From the NCBI GenBank assembly GCA_946811695.1, contig OX328132.1, positions 121,328,685 to 121,392,684 on the forward strand: a stretch of DNA of 64,000 nt, read 5' to 3'. This document shows, in pieces, positions 36,701 to 50,005 of the stretch. The notes beneath the pieces are model-generated. The model ran no database searches and had not been told where the DNA came from. It saw only the letters and a list, made by a program, of their open reading frames with translations. This DNA is from Gonocerus acuteangulatus (Eukaryota; Arthropoda; Insecta; Hemiptera; Coreidae). Both the position numbers and the translations under genes were made by a program. Each line of letters opens with the position of its first letter. Position 1 is the first letter of the stretch.

Positions 36701-36950
36701 ATGGGCAACATACGCATAACAAATACCGTTGCGGTGACGGTTTTTCATAAAACGTATTGGGTTCTTCGGATATTATGTTAAATATCTCGAAAACGGTCCA
36801 TTTGAAGCTTCAAGTTTCTTATTTGTTCGACAGGAAGGATCTCTTCATGTCAATTTAATCAAATTCAAAAGCCTGAAATTGATCTAGAAGTAATTGTAAC
36901 TATACAAAAAACAAAAACGAGATTGTTCTTCGTTTCAGTCATCTCTCAGT
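33721..36950. repeat. Monomers 18 and 19, fused by a 1,365-bp partial duplication (type B)
   Basis: 3,230 bp, equal to one 1,865-bp unit plus a repeated 1,365-bp segment. Monomer 19 lacks about 500 bp of the usual start. Both copies carry TTTCCAATGTGG, AAAAAAATCTTCC, CTTTATGTGCGG and TCTCTGACCCC, so the second segment was copied from the first. Confidence 0.9.
33966..36697. repeat. Tandem partial duplication, 1,365-bp unit, breaking the monomer register
   Basis: The segment beginning GTCCTAAAATT at 33966 is repeated from 35331 (GTCCAAAAATT). At the join, CTCGAACACTGT, which normally continues TCAATGGGC, runs straight into CCAAAAATTATTATG. A two-base GT is shared by both parents at the join. 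The second copy rejoins normal sequence at 36696-36697. The landmark spacing here is 1365 instead of 1865. Confidence 0.9.
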
Positions 36951-38815
36951 ATTAAGATCCAATACTCTCCCTCAAAACAAAAGGAAATTAATTTTCTTTT
37001 ACATTTTTTCGATTATTAGAACACATTTTTTATATAAGCTTATGTTAAAATTTAAATTAAAATCATATGGTACTATTAAGTTATTACTTCATCTTTAGTG
37101 AACTAACCATTATTTGAAAACCTAAATCCAAATTTCTACTGTTAATCCTTGTCTAAATAAACGTTAGCAGCATGGAATCAAGAGAATATCCGTAAGTCCT
37201 AAAATTATTATGAAATACAAATAGAATTTCTCGAGTTCTGACGTTATTCATGAATTCCCTTCTCAATTCAATCTAAATTTTACAATTCAATCCGTAATAA
37301 GTACTCTTAAAGTATTTCAGTCGAAGCTTATAAGAGAATTATGTGACACGAGACAAAATCTCATACGTTTTGGTTGTTTTGTCCATTTATTACTGGTTGA
37401 AGAAAAAATGATAACTGATTTTGATAGATACCATCTTTTGAGCTTCTATAATTTCCAGCGTAATCCTACTGAAGGTCTACGTATTCAGCTAGCATATGCA
37501 GAGTTAGATCTACGGGTTTCCAAAATAACGCTCTTTTAAATATAGATAAAAATAAGAAAATATGAGGAATTTAATTCATTTCAGGCAATTTCATACTAAA
37601 AAAATATTTTCATGTTTTCCAGGGTACCGTAATCGGTATTAGCGGATAATACAGTAATTACAGGGCTGTAGGCGCCATTGTTAAATCTTTTTAATAGTTA
37701 ATAGTTATTATTATTCCTTATGAACAATTAAGCAGAAAAAAACATAAATAATTCCCCCGAATTTACTTGTCTGAGCTTTCTAAATCTTTCCGATGTGGTA
37801 ATTAGAAGCCGTGGCAGATATACAACAGAGCGTGATTGGTAAAAAAATAACAGTAAATATAAAAACCTTCCATTTTCCAATCCACGGACCGTATTCAGGT
37901 AATTTCTCCTTTCCTTATATGAATATAAACATTTGATTATGAACCTCTTGAAGCAAAAGTGAGTTATACCTCTTTGGGCTTAACACTTTATGTGCGGCTG
38001 CAGTTTGGCCATACTTAAGGTTAACTGCGGTGCATGCCCCCGGACACATGCACCGAAGTTAACGTGTTAAAGAACGGAATTGACTAATTATTTTTCTGTA
38101 TCCTAGAAGATATGGGGGACTTCTTCTTTTATTATTTTCGTATTACCAAAAAATACTTGCGGAACTCTAATCCTATGGAAATAGGTTATGATATAAGCTA
38201 TCAGCGTGATAAAATATCTCCTCTTTTGATTCTATCTGAATTTCCATTAATCGTTTTTTAACTACAATTTAATTCGATTTAGCATATAGAAGCAATTTAG
38301 GATGAAAAGTGAAGCTGATTACAACATAGATGTTAATCGGAAAGAAAACGTTGATTTCTTCGTTTGTATTTCAAAAATCGCTGAAATGTAAATGCTGAAA
38401 ACCAACTAGAAATCTTCAAAATAGTTCTATCAGATCTCAGACCCCACCAATTTCTCTCCAAAAATCCCTTCAACCACCAAAAGTAGGAAAAATTTCACAA
38501 AATAAATAGAAATTAACATTAACACTTCTTTAACCAGCACAATCTGCCGACTCGAACACTGTTCAATGGGCAACATACGCATAACAAATACCGTTGCGGT
38601 GACGGTTTTTCATAAAACGTATTGGGTTCTTCGGATATTATGTTAAATATCTCGAAGACGGTCCATTTGAAGCTTCAAGTTTCTTATTTGTTCGACAGGA
38701 AGGATCTCTTCTTGTCAATTTAATCAAATTCAAAAGCCTGAAATTGATCTAGAAGTAATTGTAACTATACAAAAAACAAAAACGAGATTGTTCTTCGTTT
38801 CAGTCATCTCTCAGT
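36951..38815. repeat. Monomer 20 (type B, TTTATGTGCGG variant)
   Basis: 1,865 bp. It carries CTTTATGTGCGG, GTAAATGCTGAAAACC and AAATCTTCAAAATAG, shared with monomers 18, 19 and 24. Confidence 0.9.
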
Positions 38816-40680
38816 ATTAAGATCCAATACTCTCCCTCAAAACAAAAGGAAATTAATTTTCTTTTACATTTTTTCGATTATTAGAACACATTTTTTATAT
38901 AAGCTTATGTTAAAATTTAAATTAAAATCATATGGTACTATTAAGTTATTACTTCATCTTTAGTGAACTAACCATTATTTGAAAACCTAAATCCAAATTT
39001 CTACTGTTAATCCTTGTCTAAATAAACGTTAGCAGCATGGAATCAAGAGAATATCCGTAAGTCCTAAAATTATTATGAAATACAAATAGAATTTCTCGAG
39101 TTCTGACGTTATTCATGAATTCCCTTCTCAATTCAATTGAAATTTTACAATTCAATCCGTAATAAGTACTCTTAAAGTATTTCAGCCGTAGCTTATAAGA
39201 AAATTATGTGACACGAGACAAAATCTCATACGTTTTGGTTGTTTTGTCCATTTATTACTGGTTGAAGAAAAAATGATAACTGATTTTGATAGATACCATC
39301 TTTAGAGCTTCTATAATTTCCAGCGTAATCCTACTGAAGGTCTACGTATTCAGCTAGCATATGCAGAGTTAGATCTACGGGTTTCCAAAATAACGCTCTT
39401 TTAAATATAGATAAAAATAAGAAAATATGAGGAATTTAATTCATTTCAGGCAATTTCATACTAAAAAAATATTTTCATGTTTTCCAGGGTACCGTAATCG
39501 GTATTAGCGGATAATACAGTAATTACAGGGCTGTAGGCGCCATTGTTAAATCTTTTTAATAGTTAATAGTTATTATTATTCCTTATGAACAATTAAGCAG
39601 AAAAAAACATAAATAATTCCCCCGAATTTACTCGTCTGAGCTTTCTAAATCTTTCCGATGTGGTAATTAGAAGCCGTGGCAGATATACAACAGAGCGTGA
39701 TTGGTAAAAAAATAACAGTAAATATAAAAACCTTCCATTTTCCAATCCACGGACCGTATTCAGGTAATTTCTCCTTTCCTTATATGAATATAAACATTTG
39801 ATTATGAACCTCTTGAAGCGAAAGTGACTTATACATCTTTGGGCTTAACACTTTAAGTGCGGCTGCAGTTTGGCCATACTTAAGGTTAAGTGCGGTGCAT
39901 GCCCCCGGACACATGCACCGAAGTTAACGTGTTAAAGCACGGAATTGACTAATTATTTTTCTGTCTCCTAGAAGATATGGAGGACTTCTTCTTTTATTAT
40001 TTTCGTATTACCAAAAAATACTTGCGGAACTCTAATCCTATGGAAATAGGTTAAGATATAAGCTATCAGCGTGATAAAATATCTCCTCTTTTGATTCTAT
40101 CTGAATTTCCATTAATCGTTTTTTAACTACGATTTAATTCGATTTAGCATATAGAAGCAATTTAGGATGAAAAGTGAAGCTGATTACAACATAGATGTTA
40201 ATCGGAAAGAAAACGTTGATTTCTTCGTTTGAATTTCAAAAATCGCTGAAATGTAATTGCTGAAAGCCAACTAGATATCTTCGAAATAGTTCTATCTGAT
40301 CTCAGACCCCACCAATTTCTCTCCAAAAATCCCTTCAACCACCAAAAGTAGGAAAAATTTCACAAAATAAATAGAAATTAACATTAACACTTCTTTAACC
40401 AGCACAATCTGCCGACTCGAACACTGTTCAATGGGCAACATACGCATAACAAATACCGTTGCGGTGACGGTTTTTCATAAAACGTATTGGGTTCTTCGGA
40501 TATTATGTTAAATATCTCGAAGACGGTCCATTTGAAGCTTCAAGTTTCTTATTTGTTCGACAGGAAGGATCTCTTCTTGTCAATTTAATCAAATTCAAAA
40601 GCCTGAAATTGATCTAGAAGTAATTGTAACTATACAAAAAACAAAAACGAGATTGTTCTTCGTTTCAGTCATCTCTCAGT
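38816..40680. repeat. Monomer 21 (type C)
   Basis: 1,865 bp. This is the first copy with the full type C set: CTCGTCTGAG, GGTTAAGTGCGG, TAAAGCACGG, CTGTCTCC and GGTTAAGATA. Confidence 0.9.
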
Positions 40681-41365
40681 ATTAAGATCCAATACTCTCC
40701 CTCAAAACAAAAGGAAATTAATTTTCTTTTACATTTTTTCGATTATTAGAACACATTTTTTATATAAGCTTATGTTAAAATTTAAATTAAAATCATATGG
40801 TACTATTAAGTTATTACTTCATCTTTAGTGAACTAACCATTATTTGAAAACCTAAATCCAAATTTCTACTGTTAATCCTTGTCTAAATAAACGTTAGCAG
40901 CATGGAATCAAGAGAATATCCGTAAGTCCTAAAATTATTATGAAATACAAATAGAATTTCTCGAGTTCTGACGTTATTCATGAATTCCCTTCTCAATTCA
41001 ATTGAAATTTTACAATTCAATCCGTAATAAGTACTCTTAAAGTATTTCAGCCGTAGCTTATAAGAAAATTATGTGACACGAGACAAAATCTCATACGTTT
41101 TGGTTGTTTTGTCCATTTATTACTGGTTGAAGAAAAAATGATAACTGATTTTGATAGATACCATCTTTAGAGCTTCTATAATTTCCAGCGTAATCCTACT
41201 GAAGGTCTACGTATTCAGCTAGCATATGCAGAGTTAGATCTACGGGTTTCCAAAATAACGCTCTTTTAAATATAGATAAAAATAAGAAAATATGAGGAAT
41301 TTAATTCATTTCAGGCAATTTCATACTAAAAAAATATTTTCATGTTTTCCAGGGTACCGTAATCG

Positions 41366-41382
41366 GTATTAGCGGATAATAC
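41366..41382. repeat. Small inverted repeat GTATTA-GCGGA-TAATAC (reference copy)
   Basis: Six-base perfect arms around five bases, next to the palindrome GTAATTAC. It is present in most monomers. Monomer 1 (GTAATAGCCGATAATAC) has a weakened left arm. Confidence 0.6.
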
Positions 41383-42396
41383 AGTAATTACAGGGCTGTA
41401 GGCGCCATTGTTAAATCTTTTTAATAGTTAATAGTTATTATTATTCCTTATGAACAATTAAGCAGAAAAAAACATAAATAATTCCCCCGAATTTACTCGT
41501 CTGAGCTTTCTAAATCTTTCCGATGTGGTAATTAGAAGCCGTGGCAGATATACAACAGAGCGTGATTGGTAAAAAAATAACAGTAAATATAAAAACCTTC
41601 CATTTTCCAATCCACGGACCGTATTCAGGTAATTTCTCCTTTCCTTATATGAATATAAACATTTGATTATGAACCTCTTGAAGCGAAAGTGACTTATACA
41701 TCTTTGGGCTTAACACTTTAAGTGCGGCTGCAGTTTGGCCATACTTAAGGTTAAGTGCGGTGCATGCCCCCGGACACATGCACCGAAGTTAACGTGTTAA
41801 AGCACGGAATTGACTAATTATTTTTCTGTCTCCTAGAAGATATGGAGGACTTCTTCTTTTATTATTTTCGTATTACCAAAAAATACTTGCGGAACTCTAA
41901 TCCTATGGAAATAGGTTAAGATATAAGCTATCAGCGTGATAAAATATCTCCTCTTTTGATTCTATCTGAATTTCCATTAATCGTTTTTTAACTACGATTT
42001 AATTCGATTTAGCATATAGAAGCAATTTAGGATGAAAAGTGAAGCTGATTACAACATAGATGTTAATCGGAAAGAAAACGTTGATTTCTTCGTTTGAATT
42101 TCAAAAATCGCTGAAATGTAATTGCTGAAAGCCAACTAGATATCTTCGAAATAGTTCTATCTGATCTCAGACCCCACCAATTTCTCTCCAGAAATCCCTT
42201 CAACCGCCAAAAGTAGGAAACATTTCACAAAATAAATAGAAATTAACATTAACACTCTTTTAACCAGCACAATCTGCCGACTCGAACCCTGTTTAATGGG
42301 CAACATTCTCTTAGCAAATATCGTTGCGGTGACGGCTTTTCATAAAACGTATTGGGTTCTTCAGATATTATGATAAATATCTCGAAAACGGTCCAT

Positions 42397-42408
42397 TTGA
42401 AGCTTCAA
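42397..42408. repeat. Perfect 12-bp palindrome TTGAAGCTTCAA (reference copy)
   Basis: Found at the same place in most monomers. Edge-subtype copies read TTAAAGCTTCAA, and monomers 10 and 16 read TTGAAACTTCAA. It contains GAA and TTC spaced by two bases, as in a heat-shock-factor half pair, but there is no clear third unit. Confidence 0.7.
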
Positions 42409-42545
42409 GTTTCTTATTTGTTCGACAGGAAGGATCTCTTCTTGTCAATTTGGTCTAATTCAAAAGCCTGAAATTGATCTAGAAGTAATTGATACTATAC
42501 AAAAAACAAAAACGAGATTGTTCTTCGTTTCAGTCATCTCTCAGT

Positions 42546-44410
42546 ATTAAGATCCAATACTCTCCCTCAAAACAAAAGGAAATTAATTTTCTTTTACATT
42601 TTTTCGATTATTAGAACACATTTTTTATATAAGCTTATGTTAAAATTTAAATTAAAATCATATGGTACTATTAAGTTATTACTTCATCTTTAGTGAACTA
42701 ACCATTATTTGAAAACCTAAATCCAAATTTCTACTGTTAATCCTTGTCTAAATAAACGTTAGCAGCATGGAATCAAGAGAATATCCGTAAGTCCTAAAAT
42801 TATTATGAAATACAAATAGAATTTCTCGAGTTCTGACGTTATTCATGAATTCCCTTCTCAATTCAATTGAAATTTTACAATTCAATCCGTAATAAGTACT
42901 CTTAAAGTATTTCAGCCGTAGCTTATAAGAAAATTATGTGACACGAGACAAAATCTCATACGTTTTGGTTGTTTTGTCCATTTATTACTGGTTGAAGAAA
43001 AAATGATAACTGATTTTGATAGATACCATCTTTTGAGCTTCTATAATTTCAAGCGTAATCCTACTGAAGGTCTACGTATTCAGCTAGCATATGCAGAGTT
43101 AGATCTACGGGTTTCCAAAATAACGCTCTTTTAAATATAGATAAAAATAAGAAAATATGAGGAATTTAATTCATTTCAGGCAATTTCATACTAAAAAAAT
43201 ATTTTCATGTTTTCCAGGGTACCGTAATCGGTATTAGCGGATAATACAGTAATTACTGGGCTGTAGGCGCCATTGTTAAATCTTTTTAATAGTTAATAGT
43301 TATTATTATTCCTTATGAACAATTAAGCAGAAAAAAACATAAATAATTCCCCCGAATTTACTCGTCTGAGCTTTCTAAATCTTTCCGATGTGGTAATTAG
43401 AAGCCGTGGCAGATATACAACAGAGCGTGATTGGTAAAAAAATAACAGTAAATATAAAAACCTTCCATTTTCCAATCCACGGACCGTATTCAGGTAATTT
43501 CTCCTTTCCTTATATGAATATAAACATTTGATTATGAACCTCTTGAAGCGAAAGTGACTTATACATCTTTGGGCTTAACACTTTAAGTGCGGCTGCAGTT
43601 TGGCCATACTTAAGGTTAAGTGCGGTGCATGCCCCCGGACACATGCACCGAAGTTAACGTGTTAAAGCACGGAATTGACTAATTATTTTTCTGTCTCCTA
43701 GAAGATATGGAGGACTTCTTCTTTTATTATTTTCGTATTACCAAAAAATACTTGCGGAACTCTAATCCTATGGAAATAGGTTAAGATATAAGCTATCAGC
43801 GTGATAAAATATCTCCTCTTTTGATTCTATCTGAATTTCCATTAATCGTTTTTTAACTACAATTTAATTCGATTTAGCATATAAAAGCAATTAAGGATGA
43901 AAAGTGAAGCTGATTACAACATAGATGTTAATCGGAAAGAAAACGTTGATTTCTTCGTTTGAATTTCAAAAATCGCTGAAATGTAATTGCTGAAAGCCAA
44001 CTAGATATCTTCGAAATAGTTCTATCAAATCTCAGACCCCACCAATTTCTCTCCAGAAATCCCTTCAACCGCCAAAAGTAGGAAACATTTCACAAAATAA
44101 ATAGAAATTAACATTAACACTCCTTTAACCAGCACAATCTGCCGACTCGAACCCTGTTTAATGGGCAACATTCTCTTAACAAATATCGTTGCGGTGACGG
44201 CTTTTCATAAAACGTATTGGGTTCTTCAGATATTATGATAAATATCTCGAAAACGGTCCATTTGAAGCTTCAAGTTTCTTATTTGTTCGACAGGAAGGAT
44301 CTCTTCTTGTCAATTTGGTCAAATTCAAAAGCCTGAAATTGATCTAGAAGTAATTGAAACTATACAAAAAACAAAAACGAGATTGTTCTTTGTTTCAGTC
44401 ATCTCTCAGT
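42546..44410. repeat. Monomer 23 (type C, ATTACTGGG variant)
   Basis: 1,865 bp. It carries ATTACTGGGC, ATTTCAAGCG and ATAAAAGCAATTAAGG, shared with monomers 26 and 31. Confidence 0.9.
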
Positions 44411-46275
44411 ATTAAGATCCATTACTCTCCCTCAAAACAAAAGGAAATTAATTTTCTTTTACATTTTATCGATTATTAGAACACATTTTTTATATAAGCT
44501 TATGTTAAAATTTAAATTAAAATCATATGGTACTATTAAGTTATTACTTCATCTTTAGTGAACTAACCATTATTTGAAAACCTAAATCCAAATTTCTACT
44601 GTTAATCCTTGTCTAAATAAACGTTAGCAGCATGGAATCAAGAGAATATCCGTAAGTCCTAAAATTATTATGAAATACAAATAGAATTTCTCGAGTTCTG
44701 ACGTTATTCATGAATTCCCTTCTCAATTCAATCTAAATTTTACAATTCAATCCGTAATAAGTACTCTTAAAGTATTTCAGTCGAAGCTTATAAGAGAATT
44801 ATGTGACACGAGACAAAATCTCATACGTTTTGGTTGTTTTGTCCATTTATTACTGGTTGAAGAAAAAATGATAACTGATTTTGATAGTTACCATCTTTTG
44901 AGCTTCTATAATTTCCAGCGTAATCCTACTGAAGGTCTACGTATTCAGCTAGCATATGCAGAGTTAGATCTACGGGTTTCCAAAATAACGCTCTTTTAAA
45001 TATAGATAAAAATAAGAAAATATGAGGAATTTAATTCATTTCAGGCAATTTCATACTAAAAAAATATTTTCATGTTTTCCAGGGTACCGTAATCGGTATT
45101 AGCGGATAATACAGTAATTACAGGGCTGTAGGCGCCATTGTTAAATCTTTTTAATAGTTAATAGTTATTATTATTCCTTATGAACAATTAAGCAGAAAAA
45201 AACATAAATAATTCCCCCGAATTTACTTGTCTGAGCTTTCTAAATCTTTCCGATGTGGTAATTAGAAGCCGTGGCAGATATACAACAGAGCGTGATTGGT
45301 AAAAAAATAACAGTAAATATAAAAACCTTCCATTTTCCAATCCACGGACCGTATTCAGGTAATTTCTCCTTTCCTTATATGAATATAAACATTTGATTAT
45401 GAACCTCTTGAAGCAAAAGTGACTTATACCTCTTTGGGCTTAACACTTTATGTGCGGCTGCAGTTTGGCCATACTTAAGGTTAACTGCGGTGCATGCCCC
45501 CGGACACATGCACCGAAGTTAACGTGTTAAAGAACGGAATTGACTAATTATTTTTCTGTATCCTAGAAGATATGGGGGACTTCTTCTTTTATTATTTTCG
45601 TATTACCAAAAAATACTTGCGGAACTCTAATCCTATGGAAATAGGTTATGATATAAGCTATCAGCGTGATAAAATATCTCCTCTTTTGATTCTATCTGAA
45701 TTTCCATTAATCGTTTTTTAACTACAATTTAATTCGATTTAGCATATAGAAGCAATTTAGGATGAAAAGTGAAGCTGATTACAACATAGATGTTAATCGG
45801 AAAGAAAACGTTGATTTCTTCGTTTGTATTTCAAAAATCGCTGAAATGTAAATGCTGAAAACCAACTAGAAATCTTCAAAATAGTTCTATCAGATCTCAG
45901 ACCCCACCAATTTCTCTCCAAAAATCCCTTCAACCACCAAAAGTAGGAAAAATTTCACAAAATAAATAGAAATTAACATTAACACTTCTTTAACCAGCAC
46001 AATCTGCCGACTCGAACACTGTTCAATGGGCAACATACGCATAACAAATACCGTTGCGGTGACGGTTTTTCATAAAACGTATTGGGTTCTTCGGATATTA
46101 TGTTAAATATCTCGAAGACGGTCCATTTGAAGCTTCAAGTTTCTTATTTGTTCGACAGGAAGGATCTCTTCTTGTCAATTTAATCAAATTCAAAAGCCTG
46201 AAATTGATCTAGAAGTAATTGTAACTATACAAAAAACAAAAACGAGATTGTTCTTCGTTTCAGTCATCTCTCAGT
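44411..46275. repeat. Monomer 24 (type B, TTTATGTGCGG variant)
   Basis: 1,865 bp. It interrupts the type C run. It resembles monomer 20 and has a private TAGTTACC near 44886. The five-monomer repeat begins inside its end, near 45900. Confidence 0.9.
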
Positions 46276-48140
46276 ATTAAGATCCAATACTCTCCCTCAA
46301 AACAAAAGGAAATTAATTTTCTTTTACATTTTTTCGATTATTAGAACACATTTTTTATATAAGCTTATGTTAAAATTTAAATTAAAATCATATGGTACTA
46401 TTAAGTTATTACTTCATCTTTAGTGAACTAACCATTATTTGAAAACCTAAATCCAAATTTCTACTGTTAATCCTTGTCTAAATAAACGTTAGCAGCATGG
46501 AATCAAGAGAATATCCGTAAGTCCTAAAATTATTATGAAATACAAATAGAATTTCTCGAGTTCTGACGTTATTCATGAATTCCCTTCTCAATTCAATTGA
46601 AATTTTACAATTCAATCCGTAATAAGTACTCTTAAAGTATTTCAGCCGTAGCTTATAAGAAAATTATGTGACACGAGACAAAATCTCATACGTTTTGGTT
46701 GTTTTGTCCATTTATTACTGGTTGAAGAAAAAATGATAACTGATTTTGATAGATACCATCTTTAGAGCTTCTATAATTTCCAGCGTAATCCTACTGAAGG
46801 TCTACGTATTCAGCTAGCATATGCAGAGTTAGATCTACGGGTTTCCAAAATAACGCTCTTTTAAATATAGATAAAAATAAGAAAATATGAGGAATTTAAT
46901 TCATTTCAGGCAATTTCATACTAAAAAAATATTTTCATGTTTTCCAGGGTACCGTAATCGGTATTAGCGGATAATACAGTAATTACAGGGCTGTAGGCGC
47001 CATTGTTAAATCTTTTTAATAGTTAATAGTTATTATTATTCCTTATGAACAATTAAGCAGAAAAAAACATAAATAATTCCCCCGAATTTACTCGTCTGAG
47101 CTTTCTAAATCTTTCCGATGTGGTAATTAGAAGCCGTGGCAGATATACAACAGAGCGTGATTGGTAAAAAAATAACAGTAAATATAAAAACCTTCCATTT
47201 TCCAATCCACGGACCGTATTCAGGTAATTTCTCCTTTCCTTATATGAATATAAACATTTGATTATGAACCTCTTGAAGCGAAAGTGACTTATACATATTT
47301 GGGCTTAACACTTTAAGTGCGGCTGCAGTTTGGCCATACTTAAGGTTAAGTGCGGTGCATGCCCCCGGACACATGCACCGAAGTTAACGTGTTAAAGCAC
47401 GGAATTGACTAATTATTTTTCTGTCTCCTAGAAGATATGGAGGACTTCTTCTTTTATTATTTTCGTATTACCAAAAAATACTTGCGGAACTCTAATCCTA
47501 TGGAAATAGGTTAAGATATAAGCTATCAGCGTGATAAAATATCTCCTCTTTTGATTCTATCTGAATTTCCATTAATCGTTTTTTAACTACGATTTAATTC
47601 GATTTAGCATATAGAAGCAATTGAGGATGAAAAGTGAAGCTGATTACAACATAGATGTTAATCGGAAAGAAAACGTTGATTTCTTCGTTTGAATTTCAAA
47701 AATCGCTGAAATGTAATTGCTGAAAGCCAACTAGATATCTTCGAAATAGTTCTATCTGATCTCAGACCCCACCAATTTCTCTCCAGAAATCCCTTCAACC
47801 GCCAAAAGTAGGAAACATTTCACAAAATAAATAGAAATTAACATTAACACTCTTTTAACCAGCACAATCTGCCGACTCGAACCCTGTTTAATGGGCAACA
47901 TTCTCTTAGCAAATATCGTTGCGGTGACGGCTTTTCATAAAACGTATTGGGTTCTTCAGATATTATGATAAATATCTCGAAAACGGTCCATTTGAAGCTT
48001 CAAGTTTCTTATTTGTTCGACAGGAAGGATCTCTTCTTGTCAATTTGGTCTAATTCAAAAGCCTGAAATTGATCTAGAAGTAATTGATACTATACAAAAA
48101 ACAAAAACGAGATTGTTCTTCGTTTCAGTCATCTCTCAGT
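46276..48140. repeat. Monomer 25 (type C; HOR position 1)
   Basis: 1,865 bp. ATACATATTTGGG (47291), ATCTTTAGAG and GCAATTGAGG are matched by monomer 30 exactly 9,325 bp later. Confidence 0.9.
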
Positions 48141-50005
48141 ATTAAGATCCAATACTCTCCCTCAAAACAAAAGGAAATTAATTTTCTTTTACATTTTTTC
48201 GATTATTAGAACACATTTTTTATATAAGCTTATGTTAAAATTTAAATTAAAATCATATGGTACTATTAAGTTATTACTTCATCTTTAGTGAACTAACCAT
48301 TATTTGAAAACCTAAATCCAAATTTCTACTGTTAATCCTTGTCTAAATAAACGTTAGCAGCATGGAATCAAGAGAATATCCGTAAGTCCTAAAATTATTA
48401 TGAAATACAAATAGAATTTCTCGAGTTCTGACGTTATTCATGAATTCCCTTCTCAATTCAATTGAAATTTTACAATTCAATCCGTAATAAGTACTCTTAA
48501 AGTATTTCAGCCGTAGCTTATAAGAAAATTATGTGACACGAGACAAAATCTCATACGTTTTGGTTGTTTTGTCCATTTATTACTGGTTGAAGAAAAAATG
48601 ATAACTGATTTTGATAGATACCATCTTTTGAGCTTCTATAATTTCAAGCGTAATCCTACTGAAGGTCTACGTATTCAGCTAGCATATGCAGAGTTAGATC
48701 TACGGGTTTCCAAAATAACGCTCTTTTAAATATAGATAAAAATAAGAAAATATGAGGAATTTAATTCATTTCAGGCAATTTCATACTAAAAAAATATTTT
48801 CATGTTTTCCAGGGTACCGTAATCGGTATTAGCGGATAATACAGTAATTACTGGGCTGTAGGCGCCATTGTTAAATCTTTTTAATAGTTAATAGTTATTA
48901 TTATTCCTTATGAACAATTAAGCAGAAAAAAACATAAATAATTCCCCCGAATTTACTCGTCTGAGCTTTCTAAATCTTTCCGATGTGGTAATTAGAAGCC
49001 GTGGCAGATATACAACAGAGCGTGATTGGTAAAAAAATAACAGTAAATATAAAAACCTTCCATTTTCCAATCCACGGACCGTATTCAGGTAATTTCTCCT
49101 TTCCTTATATGAATATAAACATTTGATTATGAACCTCTTGAAGCGAAAGTGACTTATACATCTTTGGGCTTAACACTTTAAGTGCGGCTGCAGTTTGGCC
49201 ATACTTAAGGTTAAGTGCGGTGCATGCCCCCGGACACATGCACCGAAGTTAACGTGTTAAAGCACGGAATTGACTAATTATTTTTCTGTCTCCTAGAAGA
49301 TATGGAGGACTTCTTCTTTTATTATTTTCGTATTACCAAAAAATACTTGCGGAACTCTAATCCTATGGAAATAGGTTAAGATATAAGCTATCAGCGTGAT
49401 AAAATATCTCCTCTTTTGATTCTATCTGAATTTCCATTAATCGTTTTTTAACTACAATTTAATTCGATTTAGCATATAAAAGCAATTAAGGATGAAAAGT
49501 GAAGCTGATTACAACATAGATGTTAATCGGAAAGAAAACGTTGATTTCTTCGTTTGAATTTCAAAAATCGCTGAAATGTAATTGCTGAAAGCCAACTAGA
49601 TATCTTCGAAATAGTTCTATCAAATCTCAGACCCCACCAATTTCTCTCCAGAAATCCCTTCAACCGCCAAAAGTAGGAAACATTTCACAAAATAAATAGA
49701 AATTAACATTAACACTCCTTTAACCAGCACAATCTGCCGACTCGAACCCTGTTTAATGGGCAACATTCTCTTAACAAATATCGTTGCGGTGACGGCTTTT
49801 CATAAAACGTATTGGGTTCTTCAGATATTATGATAAATATCTCGAAAACGGTCCATTTGAAGCTTCAAGTTTCTTATTTGTTCGACAGGAAGGATCTCTT
49901 CTTGTCAATTTGGTCAAATTCAAAAGCCTGAAATTGATCTAGAAGTAATTGAAACTATACAAAAAACAAAAACGAGATTGTTCTTTGTTTCAGTCATCTC
50001 TCAGT
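48141..50005. repeat. Monomer 26 (type C; HOR position 2)
   Basis: 1,865 bp. ATTACTGGGC, ATTTCAAGCG and ATAAAAGCAATTAAGG are matched by monomer 31. Confidence 0.9.

Larger units (their letters stand above)
40681..42545. repeat. Monomer 22 (type C)
   Basis: 1,865 bp. It is like monomer 21 until its last quarter, where it reads CTCCAGAAATCC, CTCTTAGCAAAT, TGGTCTAATTC and GATACTATAC. Confidence 0.9.
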
